Below, in pieces: positions 1 through 9,223 of a stretch of DNA of 64,000 bases. Below the pieces are notes generated by a model that saw only the letters and a program-made list of their open reading frames with translations, had not been told where the DNA came from and made no database searches. This stretch comes from JANXPZ01 sp033853925 (lineage in GTDB: Bacteria; Eisenbacteria; RBG-16-71-46): contig JAWOLC010000011.1 in the NCBI GenBank assembly GCA_033853925.1, positions 1-64,000 on the forward strand, written 5' to 3'. Positions within the stretch are counted from its first letter, which is position 1, and each line of letters starts with the position of its first letter. The position numbers were made by a program, and so were the translations under genes.

Positions 1-2456
1 CGGGCGTAGTCGCAGCGCAGGCTCACGATTCCGGTGCGCGCCCGCACTGCCGTCTCGTACCCCGCGAAGGCCGCGTCCTCCCGGCCCGCGAGGGCGAGGG
101 CCGCGGCGTGCGCGCGCAGGCCTTCCGGGCTGTCGGCCTGGTAGGAGAGCACCGAGTCCGCCGCGGCCAGGGCCGCGGTCGAGTCGCCCTTCACCCAGGC
201 GAGGCGCGAGCGCTCGAGGTCCACGAGCCAGCGCTCCTCCGCCCGCACCTCGCCCCGGCCGCGCTCGAGCCGCGCGAGGGCGGAGTCCAATCCGCGGCCG
301 CCGTGCCAGAAGGCCTCCGCCGCCTCGGCCAGGATCGCGCCGCTCGCCGGGCGAAGCGCCAGCGCCGAGTCGGCGGCGGCCAGCATCTCGCTCCGGCGGT
401 TCCCGAGGTCCAGGGCGCGGGTGCGCGAGAGGAGCGCGGTCTCCTCGTCGGGCTTCAGGGCCAGGGCCTTCCGGTAGAAGTCCAGCGCCTCGTCCACCCG
501 GCCGCGGCTCACCCGGTCGTCCCCCGCGTTGACGTAGGCGACGGGGTAGCTGCCGCTCACGTCGGTGGTGGCCATGAGCCGCTCGACCAGGGCGGCGAGC
601 GCCGGATCCTTCTGCTCGAGCCGGCTGCGCACCTCGGGGCGCGGGTCGTAGGCGTCGCGGTCGCGCGAGATCAGGGCGTTCGCGCCCTCCGCGAAGTACT
701 CCTCCACGGCCACGCCCGAGTAGCGCGAGATGAAGGCGTCGTGGCTGACCTCGTCGCGCGCCTTGGCGGCCCGGTAGAGGTCCCGGATCTCGCGCGACTG
801 GTCGGCAGTGAGCACCGCATGGACCTGGTGGGTCAGCTCGTGCAGGACGGTGTTGTAGCGGTCGAAGATCGTGGCCTCGACGTCCTCGATACCCGTCACC
901 GTGTGGTAGCCGCCGCAGCCGCGGACGTCGTCCCAGAGGCGCGAGTCGTAGTCGATGCGCTGGTCCTTGAGGGTCTCCTGCCCCGGCACCTCGGAGAGGA
1001 GCATGTACAGCGGCTTGATGTAGTAGTCGGCGCCCCCGGCCAGGAGCACCGGGACGAACGCCTTCCAGGGAGCGATGGAGAGGGCCACGCGCTTGCGGTC
1101 GCGGTCGGGGAGGGAGCGCCAGTTCGACACGAAGCGCTCGATCCCCGGCACGTCGGGCATGGGCGCAGCCGCGAAGCGCGCCTCGTAGCCGGCCCGGTGC
1201 ACGTCCACCGCGAAGCGCTGGAACTGGAGCGCCTTGGCGAGGATCGCGTGCGCCCGCCCGTACTCGGGGCAGAGGCGCAGCGCCGCGAAGCAGCGCGCGC
1301 GCGCCGCGGCGAAGCGGCCCTCCTCGAAGTCCAGCGAGGCGAGGCGGGCGAGGACGTCCACCCAGCCCGGATGGGCGTGCTGCACGGAGGCGTAGGCGGC
1401 GCGGGCGCCGCGGTGGTCGCCGGCCGCGAGCAGGGAATCGGCGCGGGCGAGCGCGTGCCGGCCGGGCTCGTCGGCGAAGGCGCGCGGGTAGGCGGCCCGG
1501 AGCTGCGTGTAGTTGCGGCGCACGGTGTAGCCGTTGCCGCGCAGGTAGTGCCCCATCTCTCCATAGGGACTCAGGCGCGTGCCCCATTCGGCCGCGGTGA
1601 TCGCCTCGTCCGTGCGGCCCACGCGCAGGAGCGTCTGCGCCAGGAGGGTCATGGCGTCGCCCGAGACTCCCGCCTGGAGCGCCCGGCGCGCCGCGGCCAG
1701 CGCGCCGTCCCAGTCGCGGTACCCGATCCTCACCTGCGCGAGGCCGATCAGGGCCGAGTCGCGGGCGGCGGCGAGGTAGCGCGGCGGCTCGCCGCCCGCC
1801 GGCTGCCGGGCGGCGATCGTCGCGAGCGCCCAGTCGTAGCAGGACTCGGCGCGCGCGAAGGCGAGCAGGCTCGTGGCCAGGCGGCCCGCAGCCAGCAACT
1901 CGGGGAGGCGGGCGGGCCCGGGTGCGGCGAGGGCGTCGCGTGTGAGCGTGTCGACCCGGGCCGCATCGTCGTGCGCGAAGAGCCAGGCCAGAGTCGCCTC
2001 GCGCTCCTCGTCGGTCGGATCGCGGAGCGTGGCCAGCTTCGCGAACCAGGGCGCCGCCGCGGCGAAGTCCTGGCGCGCCAGGAGGACGCGGGCGTCGAGG
2101 AGCGCGACCCGCCGGGGCTCGCCCTTCAGCTCGGGCAGCAGGGCCTTCGCCTCGTCCACGCGACCCAGCCGCAGGAGGAGATCCACGCGCATGCCGGCGT
2201 CCGCTCGGGCCGCGGAGGAGGCGAGCGAGGCACGCCAGGCGTCGACCTGCGCCTGCACGGGCGCGAAGAGATCGCTGTCCGGCGGGGCGACGGCGCGCGC
2301 CGCGGGGGCGGCGCCCGGGGCCCGGGAGCAGGGCAGGATGGCGAGCAGGAGCGCGAGCCCCGCGGCCCAGGGGCCGCGGCGCGAGCGGGCAGGTGCGGTG
2401 GGGAAGGCGGTGTGGCTCGTGAGAGGGCGACGGCGGAAAACGAGTGGGGCGGTCAC
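1..2456 (-). CDS. Secreted TPR protein with embedded HExxH zinc-peptidase-like domain (C-terminus off the window)
   Basis: Translation from the GTG at 2456 stays open to the left edge, giving at least 818 residues; the end is outside the window. The start follows a CAGGGAG ribosome site, and the competing upstream ATG hits a stop after six codons. The N-terminus has an Arg-rich stretch and a hydrophobic segment (about residues 31-43) typical of export. The rest is mostly alanine-rich TPR-like helical repeats on both sides of a peptidase-like core. That core has HELTH at 539-543 and EEYFAEG at 585-591, which could supply the third glutamate ligand of a gluzincin. A protease role is inferred from these residues only. 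It could instead be a TPR scaffold with a degenerate peptidase fold. The long + strand frame over the same bases is Arg/Gly/Ala-rich and is a shadow. Confidence 0.75.
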   Translation of the reverse strand, partial: MTAPLVFRRRPLTSHTAFPTAPARSRRGPWAAGLALLLAILPCSRAPGAAPAARAVAPPDSDLFAPVQAQVDAWRASLASSAARADAGMRVDLLLRLGRVDEAKALLPELKGEPRRVALLDARVLLARQDFAAAAPWFAKLATLRDPTDEEREATLAWLFAHDDAARVDTLTRDALAAPGPARLPELLAAGRLATSLLAFARAESCYDWALATIAARQPAGGEPPRYLAAARDSALIGLAQVRIGYRDWDGALAAARRALQAGVSGDAMTLLAQTLLRVGRTDEAITAAEWGTRLSPYGEMGHYLRGNGYTVRRNYTQLRAAYPRAFADEPGRHALARADSLLAAGDHRGARAAYASVQHAHPGWVDVLARLASLDFEEGRFAAARARCFAALRLCPEYGRAHAILAKALQFQRFAVDVHRAGYEARFAAAPMPDVPGIERFVSNWRSLPDRDRKRVALSIAPWKAFVPVLLAGGADYYIKPLYMLLSEVPGQETLKDQRIDYDSRLWDDVRGCGGYHTVTGIEDVEATIFDRYNTVLHELTHQVHAVLTADQSREIRDLYRAAKARDEVSHDAFISRYSGVAVEEYFAEGANALISRDRDAYDPRPEVRSRLEQKDPALAALVERLMATTDVSGSYPVAYVNAGDDRVSRGRVDEALDFYRKALALKPDEETALLSRTRALDLGNRRSEMLAAADSALALRPASGAILAEAAEAFWHGGRGLDSALARLERGRGEVRAEERWLVDLERSRLAWVKGDSTAALAAADSVLSYQADSPEGLRAHAAALALAGREDAAFAGYETAVRARTGIVSLRCDYA

Positions 2457-2647
2457 GGCGGGCTCCCTGGCATGGATGGCGCACGAGATTCGACCATCGA
2501 GGCTGGAATCTAGGCGGGGCCTGCGGGAGCGTCAACGGGCCGCCGCGGTGCGAGCGCGCCTGCTCGGCCACCCTCGGGCCGCCCGCGCGCGCGTGCGCTC
2601 CCGCCTCGTCTTCCACGCCGCGAAGCGCGCGAGGGCTCGGGGCTGCC

Positions 2648-2677
2648 GGTCCGGGCCTTCGGATTGGCCCGAGGACC
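2648..2677 (-). terminator. GC-rich hairpin downstream of the alcohol dehydrogenase gene
   Basis: GGTCC (2648-2652) pairs with GGACC (2673-2677), and GGGCC (2653-2657) with GGCCC (2666-2670), leaving a two-base bulge and an 8-base loop. It lies about 90 bases past the dehydrogenase stop. No T-tract follows, so a terminator role is only suggested. The rest of 2457-2764 shows no gene. Confidence 0.3.
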
Positions 2678-2764
2678 CCGGGAGACTGGGTGGACGGGCA
2701 TCTCGTGGTCCGGCAGGGAGCCGGCCGGACGGGCCGGGGGGAGGCCGGGCCGTGCCCGAGCCGG

Positions 2765-3748
2765 CTACGGCACCAGGACGGCTGCTCCCCTGAGCTTCCC
2801 CTCGCGCAGGCGGGCGAGGGCTTCGTTGGCCTGGGCGAGCGGGAAGGTCTCGGTCTCCGTGCGCACGGGCACGCGGGGCGCGAGCGCCAGGAACTCCTCG
2901 CCGTCCCGACGCGTCAGGTTCGCGACCGAGCAGAGGGTGCGCTCCTCCCAGAGCAGCTCGTAGGGGAACGAGGGGATGTCGCTCATGTGGATGCCACCGC
3001 AGACCACGACGCCGCCCCGCGCCACGGCGCGCAGCGCCAGAGGCACGAGCGAGCCCACGGGGGCGAAGATGAGCGCCGCATCCAGCTCGACCGGCGGCCG
3101 CGCCGTGGAGTCGCCCGTCCACGCCGCGCCCAGCTCGCGGGCGAAGCGCTGAGCCGCCTCGTCGCCCGGGCGGGTGAAGGCGTAGATCTCCCGGCCCTGC
3201 CAGCGCGCGACCTGGGCGACGATGTGCGCGGCTGCCCCGAAGCCGTAGATCCCGAGCCGCCGCGCTTCGCCGGCCTTCGTCAGGGTGCGGTAGCCGATGA
3301 GCCCAGCGCAGAGCAGGGGCGCCGAGGCCACGTCCGCGTACGAGGGAGGCAGGGCGAAGCAGAAGCGCTCGTCGGCCAGGGTGTGCTCGGCGTAGCCGCC
3401 GTCCAGCGTGTAGCCCGTGAAGCGCGCGCGCGCACAGAGGTTCTCGCGGCCGTTGCGGCAGTAGTCGCACTCGCCACAGGTCCACCCCAGCCAGGGGATC
3501 CCCACGCGCTGGCCGGGCGCGAAGCGCGTGACGCCGGGACCCAGGGCCTCGATCTCACCCGCGATCTCGTGTCCGGGAACGAGGGGCAGCTTGGGGCCGG
3601 CCAGCTCGCCGTCCACGACGTGCAGATCGGTGCGGCACACGGCGCAGGCGCGCACGCGCACGCGCACCTGGCCCGGCCCCGGGACGGGCAGGGGCAGCTC
3701 GCCCCAGCGCAGCGGCGAGCGGGCCCTGTCCAGGATCATCGCGCGCAT
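2765..3748 (-). CDS. Zinc-dependent alcohol dehydrogenase (MDR superfamily)
   Basis: A 327-residue cytosolic NAD(P)-linked dehydrogenase that would interconvert alcohols and aldehydes. Catalytic zinc ligands are C38 (in VCRTDLH), H60-E61 (GHE) and C147 (LLCAGLIGYR). The structural zinc knot is C91, C94, C97 and C105. The nucleotide-binding loop reads GFGAAAH instead of the usual GxGGxG, as in the AdhA-like branch with the LLCAG motif. I chose the ATG at 3748 because a GGAGGGAGCG ribosome site sits just upstream; the frame is open for 65 more codons, but that part is low-complexity and unlike the family. It is transcribed alone, divergently from the aquaporin gene with 193 bases between them. 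The substrate cannot be read from sequence. Confidence 0.9.
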   Translation of the reverse strand: MRAMILDRARSPLRWGELPLPVPGPGQVRVRVRACAVCRTDLHVVDGELAGPKLPLVPGHEIAGEIEALGPGVTRFAPGQRVGIPWLGWTCGECDYCRNGRENLCARARFTGYTLDGGYAEHTLADERFCFALPPSYADVASAPLLCAGLIGYRTLTKAGEARRLGIYGFGAAAHIVAQVARWQGREIYAFTRPGDEAAQRFARELGAAWTGDSTARPPVELDAALIFAPVGSLVPLALRAVARGGVVVCGGIHMSDIPSFPYELLWEERTLCSVANLTRRDGEEFLALAPRVPVRTETETFPLAQANEALARLREGKLRGAAVLVP

Positions 3749-3941
3749 GCTCGCTCCCTCCGAGGCTCCCGGCCCGTCGAGTACCGGCGGCCCGTCCGCC
3801 GCATGATACCCCGCCTGGCTCGGGGCGTCCGGGGCCGGGGCGTGCGCCGCAGCCGTGCCTTCCCTCGGCCTCGCTCCCGATGCATCATGCGCGGCATCGT
3901 CGGTCGTAGCCGTGTCCCCTCCCCCGCAGGAGAGCCGATCC

Positions 3942-4577
3942 ATGAAGAGCTACCTCACGGAGTTCGTCGGGACGTTCTTCCTCGTGCTCACGGTCTGCCT
4001 CGCCGCGCCCAGCACCCCCGCGCTCGCGCCGCTGGCGATCGGCGCGGCGCTTATGATCATGGTGTACATGGGCGGGCACGTGTCGGGAGGCCACTTCAAT
4101 CCGGCGGTCTCCCTGGCCGCCACGCTGCGGGGTGCCCTGCCGGGACGGCAGCTCGTGCCCTACTGGATCGCCCAGCTCCTCGGCGCGGTCGTCGCGGCCC
4201 TGCTCGCCTTGTACGCCCTGGGCAAACCGTTCGCCTGCGCGCCGGGCCCGCAGGCGAGCGCCGGCCAGGCCCTGCTCGTCGAGTTCCTCTTCACCTTCGC
4301 CCTGTGTCTCGTGGTGCTGAACGTGGCCACGGCGAAGAAGACCGCGGGCAACTCCTACTTCGGTCTCGCCATCGGCTTCACCGTCACGGTGGGCGCCTTC
4401 GCGGGCGGCGGCATCTCGGGCGGAGCCTTCAATCCCGCCGTGGGCTTCGGGCCGATCCTCGTCTCCTCGCTCGCGGGCGCGAGCGGGTGGACGAACCTCT
4501 GGCTCTACATCGTCGGCCCGCTCCTGGGCGGCGCGCTCGCGGCCGTGGTGTTCAACCTGCAGGGGGCGGGCGAGTAG
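3942..4577 (+). CDS. Aquaporin / MIP-family channel
   Basis: A 211-residue inner-membrane channel of normal bacterial MIP length, with six hydrophobic segments and both half-helix motifs: HFNPAVS (N53-P54-A55) and AFNPAVG (N164-P165-A166). It should conduct water or small neutral solutes. The residue after the second NPA is V167, where classical aquaporins have the selectivity-filter arginine, so its permeability may be unusual. The ATG at 3942 follows GCAGGAGAGCC; the frame opens earlier (3855) but without a ribosome site. It is monocistronic, divergent from the alcohol dehydrogenase, and followed after 18 bases by a strong hairpin. Confidence 0.9.
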   Translation: MKSYLTEFVGTFFLVLTVCLAAPSTPALAPLAIGAALMIMVYMGGHVSGGHFNPAVSLAATLRGALPGRQLVPYWIAQLLGAVVAALLALYALGKPFACAPGPQASAGQALLVEFLFTFALCLVVLNVATAKKTAGNSYFGLAIGFTVTVGAFAGGGISGGAFNPAVGFGPILVSSLAGASGWTNLWLYIVGPLLGGALAAVVFNLQGAGE

Positions 4578-4595
4578 GCCCAGCCGCGACGCGAA

Positions 4596-4632
4596 GGCGG
4601 GCGAGGAGAGGCGCACCCTCTCCTCACCCGCC
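4596..4632 (+). terminator. Strong terminator-like hairpin after the aquaporin gene
   Basis: GAGGAGAGG (4603-4611) pairs with CCTCTCCTC (4617-4625) around loop CGCAC. After one C/A mismatch, GGCGGG (4596-4601) pairs with CCCGCC (4627-4632). This gives 15 base pairs starting 19 bases after the stop. No T-run follows. The remaining bases up to 4872 show no gene. Confidence 0.55.
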
Positions 4633-4872
4633 CGTGACAAGCGTCTCTCCTTCGGCCCGCTCTCCCGGCGCCACTACTGACGAACTCCTGGCGCCGCTCG
4701 CGCATCCCAAGTGCAATGCCGATCCGGCCGACGATCGGCACCCCCTGTCGCGGCGGGACCGCAAGGCCGCCGCCATCGCTCCTGAGTGGTGCGAGGTGAA
4801 CATGCGGGCTCTTCGCTGCCGGCCGCGTCGCGTCATGGGCTGCCGCGCCCCTTCCCCGGTCGTCCCCGCCTG

Positions 4873-6570
4873 ATGTCGCTCTGTCTGACGGGCAGCGTGG
4901 GTGGCCGCTCCTCGGTCTGGCCGCTCCAGGGGGCGAGCCTGAGCGTCGGGCGCTCCTCGCGTAGCGGCGTGCAGATCCCCGATCCCACCGTGTCGAAGGA
5001 GCACGCCGAGATCACCCGGCGCGACGAGCGGTGGGTCATCCGCGACCTGGGCAGCCGCAACGGCACGCGGGTGAACGGCGTGGACGCCCTCGAGCCGATC
5101 CCGCTCGCCGAGGGGGATCTGGTCGAGGTGGGCAGCGTGCTCCTGCGCGTCGCCGCCGAGCGCGTGGAGGCGGCGACGCAGTTCAGCCCCTCGCCGGGGC
5201 TGGGCTCGACCGTGAAGCTCGCGGCCCAGGACTTCCTGGGCCGCTCGGCGCCCTCGGGGGAGGCCGCGGCGCGGATGGTGCACGTGCTCGCCGAGGCGGG
5301 GCGCGTGCTGGTCCTCCCTCGCCCCCTGGCGGAGACCTGCGAGAAGATCCTCGAGCTGGTCGAGCGGGCCGTGCCCGCCTCGCGGCTCGTCGTCCTCCTG
5401 CGCGACGCGCCGGGGGCCGAGCCCGTGCAGATCGCGGCGCGCAGCCGGGGCGGGAGCGCCCGCGAGCCGCTGGCGCTCTCGCGAGCCATCCTCTCCACGG
5501 TGCTCGACGAGTGCACCTCGGTCGTGATCAGCGACGCCCGGCACGATCCCCGCTTCCAGGCGCGGCAGAGCATCATCGCGGCCGCGATCCACTCGGCCAT
5601 GGCGGTGCCGCTCTTCGACAACGAGCGCGTGCTGGGACTGCTCTACGCCGACACTCGCGACTTCGACGTGACCTTCGGGCAGGAGCACCTGGAGGTGCTC
5701 ACCCTGCTCGCCAACATGGCGGCGGTGAAGATCACGAACGCGCGGCTGCTCGAGGCGGAGCAGGCTCGCGCCCGCATGGCGCAGGAGCTGGCCACGGCGG
5801 CGCGCATCCAGCGCGGGCTACTCCCCCCGGAGCCGCCGGTGCTCGACGGCTGGGAGATCGACGACTTCCTCGAGAGCTGCTACGAGGTGGGTGGCGACCT
5901 CTACGACTTCCACCTCCGCCCCGACGGCAAGCTCCTCTTCGTCGCCGGAGACGTGGTCGGGAAGGGGATGGGCGCGGCGCTCCTGATGTCCTCCTTCCTC
6001 GCGTCGGCGCGCGTGCTCTACGAGGCCTGTCCCGAGCCCGGGGTCCTGGCCACACGCCTGGGCGCGCTCCTCGAGCGCGAGGCGGAGCGGGGCCGCTTCG
6101 TGACGGGGGTCGTGGCCTGCCTCGACCCGCGCACCGGGCGCCTCGAATACGTGAACGCGGGCCACCCGCCGCCGTGCGTGATCGACGCTTCCGGGCTGAG
6201 ACGCCTGGAGAGCACGGGTCCGCCCTTCGGGGTGGTCGCGGGCGTGGTCTACGAGCCCGGCGTGGCGACGATCGCACCCGGCGAGCTGCTGGCGCTCTAC
6301 AGCGACGGCCTGCCGGAGGCGCAGCACGGCGACGAGTTCTTCGACGAGGAGCGCCTGGCCTCGGCGCTGCGCGAGTCCTACGGACTGCCGCTGGCGGAGG
6401 CACGGCGCCGGGTGATCGAGCGGGTGAAGACGTTCCAGGCCGAGACGCCACGGGGCGACGACCTCACGCTGCTCCTCATTCGCCGCGGTGGGAGCGCGGT
6501 GACCGGGGCCTCGTCCGCCGGCGTGAGCGAGAGCGAGGCGGCCGTGGCCCCGGGCGGAGCGGTCCGGTGA
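4873..6570 (+). CDS. FHA-GAF-SpoIIE serine phosphatase (RsbU-like)
   Basis: A 565-residue cytosolic signalling phosphatase. Residues about 20-95 form an FHA phosphothreonine-binding domain (GRSSRSG, SKEHAEI, GSRNGTRVNG). About 130-290 is a GAF sensor domain, followed by a short helical linker. About 310-550 is a PP2C-like SpoIIE/RsbU domain with GGDLYDF, GKGMGAALL, NAGHPPP, YSDGLPEA and GDDLTLLL, which contain the usual metal-binding aspartates. Its stop is 7 bases before the first of three kinase genes, so I infer it dephosphorylates, or is recruited by, targets of those kinases. The start is uncertain: the ATG at 4873 gives a clean FHA N-terminus but a weak ribosome site, and the frame opens upstream at 4786. 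A partner-switching anti-sigma pathway is the alternative role. Confidence 0.88.
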   Translation: MSLCLTGSVGGRSSVWPLQGASLSVGRSSRSGVQIPDPTVSKEHAEITRRDERWVIRDLGSRNGTRVNGVDALEPIPLAEGDLVEVGSVLLRVAAERVEAATQFSPSPGLGSTVKLAAQDFLGRSAPSGEAAARMVHVLAEAGRVLVLPRPLAETCEKILELVERAVPASRLVVLLRDAPGAEPVQIAARSRGGSAREPLALSRAILSTVLDECTSVVISDARHDPRFQARQSIIAAAIHSAMAVPLFDNERVLGLLYADTRDFDVTFGQEHLEVLTLLANMAAVKITNARLLEAEQARARMAQELATAARIQRGLLPPEPPVLDGWEIDDFLESCYEVGGDLYDFHLRPDGKLLFVAGDVVGKGMGAALLMSSFLASARVLYEACPEPGVLATRLGALLEREAERGRFVTGVVACLDPRTGRLEYVNAGHPPPCVIDASGLRRLESTGPPFGVVAGVVYEPGVATIAPGELLALYSDGLPEAQHGDEFFDEERLASALRESYGLPLAEARRRVIERVKTFQAETPRGDDLTLLLIRRGGSAVTGASSAGVSESEAAVAPGGAVR

Positions 6571-6577
6571 GCCTCCC

Positions 6578-9223
6578 GTGCCGCTGAGCATCGGCCGGCG
6601 CCTCGGTCCCTACGAGGTCCTCGCTCCGCTCGGTGCCGGGGGCATGGGCGAGGTCTACCGCGCGCGCGACACCCGGCTCGGGCGCGAGGTGGCGGTCAAG
6701 GTGCTGCCCGAGCACCTCTCGGCCCACCCGGAGGTGCGGGCGCGCTTCGAGCGCGAGGCCAAGACGATCTCCAGCCTCAACCACCCGCACATCTGCGCGC
6801 TCTACGATGTCGGCCACGACGAAGGCGTGGACTACCTGGTGATGGAGCTGGTGGAGGGGGAGACGCTCGCCGAGCGGCTCAAGCGCGGCCGGCTGCCGGC
6901 GGAGCAGGTGCTTCGCCTGGGAGCCGAGATCGCGGACGCCCTGGACAGGGCGCACCGCTCGGGCATCGTCCATCGGGACCTGAAGCCGGGCAACATCATG
7001 CTCGCGAAGGCGGGGGTGAAGCTGCTGGACTTCGGGCTGGCGCGCGCGGCGCTGTCCGCGGCGGCCTCGGTGGACCTCTCCAGCACGCCGACGCTCACGC
7101 GACCTCTCACCACGGAAGGCACGATCGTCGGCACGTTCCAGTACATGGCGCCGGAGCAGCTCGAGGGCAAGGAAGTGGACGCCCGCGCCGACATCTGGGC
7201 GCTCGGCGCGGTGCTCTACGAGATGGCGACGGGGAAGAAGGCCTTCGAGGGGGCGAGCCAGGCGAGCCTGATCGGCGCCATCATGAACAAGGAGCCGGCC
7301 CCGGTCAGCTCGCTCACCCCCGAGCCGCCCGGGCTGGACCGGGTGGTGAGCCGCTGTTTGGCGAAGGACCCCGACGAGCGCTGGCAGACGGCGCGGGACG
7401 TGGGGCACGAGCTGCGCTGGATCGCCGGGCAGACCTCGCAGTCGGGCGCTCCGGCGGTGGTCGCGCCGCGACGGCGGCCCCGCGAGCCGCTGGCCTGGGC
7501 GATCGCCGGCGTGGCGGGGATCGCCGCGCTCTCCACTGGGATCGTGGACCTCGAGCGGCCGGCCGTGGAGCCCTCCACCCTGCGCTTCAGCCTCGCGGTG
7601 GCCGGGGCCAAATCCATCGAGTGGCCGCGCATCTCGCCCGACGGTCGCACCCTGGCGTTCCAGGCGGCCGACTCGACCGGGAAGATCATGATCTGGGTGC
7701 GGCCGCTCAACTCCCTCACCGCGGTCCCGCTCCCCGAGACGGAAGGCGCCGGGCGCCCCTTCTGGTCGCCGGACAGCCGCTTCCTCGGGTTCTTCATGGG
7801 CAATCAGCTCAAGAAGGTCCCCGTCGCCGGCGGACCGCCGCAGCTCATCTGCGACGTGCGCGGGGGCGCCGACGGCTCGTGGGGCAGCCGGGGCGTGATC
7901 GTCTTCGACGGCGCCCAGGGCGACTCGATCCGGCAGGTCTCGGCCGAGGGCGGTGAGGCGAGCGCGGCGACGACCCTGGCCCGCGCGCGCGGCGACCTCT
8001 ATCACGCCTGGCCCTGCTTCCTGCCCGACGGCCGGCACTTCCTGTACCTGGCCTTCGGGAAGAGCCGCGAGGACACCCGGCTCGAAGCCGGCAGCCTGGG
8101 CTCGCCGAAGACGGTGGACCTGGGCCGGGTCCAGACCCGCGTGGACTACGCGCCCGAGGGCTACGTGCTCTTCGCCAGCGAGGGGACGCTGATGGCGCGC
8201 CCGTTCGACGCGCGTGCCCTCCGCTTCACCGGCGAGCCGTTCCCCGTGGCCGAGCGGGTTCGCTGCGCCCCCGGCGACCGGGCCAACCTCTCCGTCTCGC
8301 GCACCGGCATCCTGGCCTTCATGCCCGGGGTCGCGGCCGCCAACCGCGAGCTGGTCTGGGTGGACCGGACGGGCAAGACGTTGAGCACCGTCGGCGTGCA
8401 CGCCGCCTACAACGACCCCGCTCTCTCGCCGGACGGCACGCGGCTGGCGTACAGCGTCACGGATCCCGAGTCGGGGAACGACGACATCTGGGTGCGCGAC
8501 CTCAAGCGCGACGTCGCCTCCAAGCTCACCTTCGATCCGGGCAACGAGATCTGGCCCGCGTGGTCGCCCGACGGCAGCCGCATCGCCTACGCCTCGGACG
8601 CTCGCGGCCCCTTCGCGCTGGTGCAGCGGCTGGCCAGCGGCGCGGGCGGCGTGGACACGCTCTACCATTCCCTGGGGAGCTCGGGCCCCAGCGACTGGTC
8701 GCGAGACGGACGCTGGCTCACCTTCATGAACTTCGACGCCGGGCACGCGGACCTCTGGGCGCTGTCCCTGTCCGGCGACCATCGGGCGCAGCCCTTGCTC
8801 AAGTCCCAATTCACCACGCGCGACCCGGTGCTGTCTCCCGACGGCAAGTGGCTCGCCTACTTCTCCAACGAGTCCGGGCACATGGAGGTGTACGTCCAGC
8901 CCTTCCCCGGACCCGGCGGCAAGTGGCAGATCTCGACGAATGGCGGAGTCGAGCCGCGCTGGCGAGGGGACGGCAAGGAGCTGTACTACCTCACGCCGGA
9001 CAACGAGCTCATGGCCGTGCCGGTGAGCGCCGGGGCCACGTTCGAGGCCGGGATCCCGGTCAAGCTCTTCGAGCACGCCCTGCCGCCCGGCCCCGGGACG
9101 CGCAACCGCTACGTGCCGACGGCCGACGGCAAGCGCTTCCTGCTCGTCGCTCCGGTGGAGAGCCCCGCCGCCGAGACCTTCACCGTGGTCCTCGACTGGA
9201 CCGCCGAGGCACGGAAGAGATGA
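6578..9223 (+). CDS. Membrane Ser/Thr kinase with C-terminal TolB/PD40-type propeller (first of three)
   Basis: An 881-residue PknB-type (Hanks) kinase. The glycine loop is GAGGMGEVY, the ATP lysine K41, the catalytic loop HRDLKPGN with D134, the metal aspartate D151 in DFG, then APEQ at 191-194. One membrane segment at about 306-324 anchors it. The outside part repeats SPDGR, SPDSR and WSPDG motifs typical of WD40-like PD40 blades, a likely ligand-sensing propeller. Kinase inside and sensor outside is the standard reading of this architecture. Translation starts at a GTG 7 bases after the phosphatase stop. The stop overlaps the next start as ATGA, which suggests translational coupling. All catalytic residues are present, so it should be active. 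Confidence 0.92.
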   Translation: MPLSIGRRLGPYEVLAPLGAGGMGEVYRARDTRLGREVAVKVLPEHLSAHPEVRARFEREAKTISSLNHPHICALYDVGHDEGVDYLVMELVEGETLAERLKRGRLPAEQVLRLGAEIADALDRAHRSGIVHRDLKPGNIMLAKAGVKLLDFGLARAALSAAASVDLSSTPTLTRPLTTEGTIVGTFQYMAPEQLEGKEVDARADIWALGAVLYEMATGKKAFEGASQASLIGAIMNKEPAPVSSLTPEPPGLDRVVSRCLAKDPDERWQTARDVGHELRWIAGQTSQSGAPAVVAPRRRPREPLAWAIAGVAGIAALSTGIVDLERPAVEPSTLRFSLAVAGAKSIEWPRISPDGRTLAFQAADSTGKIMIWVRPLNSLTAVPLPETEGAGRPFWSPDSRFLGFFMGNQLKKVPVAGGPPQLICDVRGGADGSWGSRGVIVFDGAQGDSIRQVSAEGGEASAATTLARARGDLYHAWPCFLPDGRHFLYLAFGKSREDTRLEAGSLGSPKTVDLGRVQTRVDYAPEGYVLFASEGTLMARPFDARALRFTGEPFPVAERVRCAPGDRANLSVSRTGILAFMPGVAAANRELVWVDRTGKTLSTVGVHAAYNDPALSPDGTRLAYSVTDPESGNDDIWVRDLKRDVASKLTFDPGNEIWPAWSPDGSRIAYASDARGPFALVQRLASGAGGVDTLYHSLGSSGPSDWSRDGRWLTFMNFDAGHADLWALSLSGDHRAQPLLKSQFTTRDPVLSPDGKWLAYFSNESGHMEVYVQPFPGPGGKWQISTNGGVEPRWRGDGKELYYLTPDNELMAVPVSAGATFEAGIPVKLFEHALPPGPGTRNRYVPTADGKRFLLVAPVESPAAETFTVVLDWTAEARKR

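Noticed and set aside
108..2513. 801-codon + strand open frame
   Set aside because: Its Arg/Gly/Ala/Val-rich text has no motif, and the minus strand carries a TPR/HExxH protein with a signal and ribosome site.
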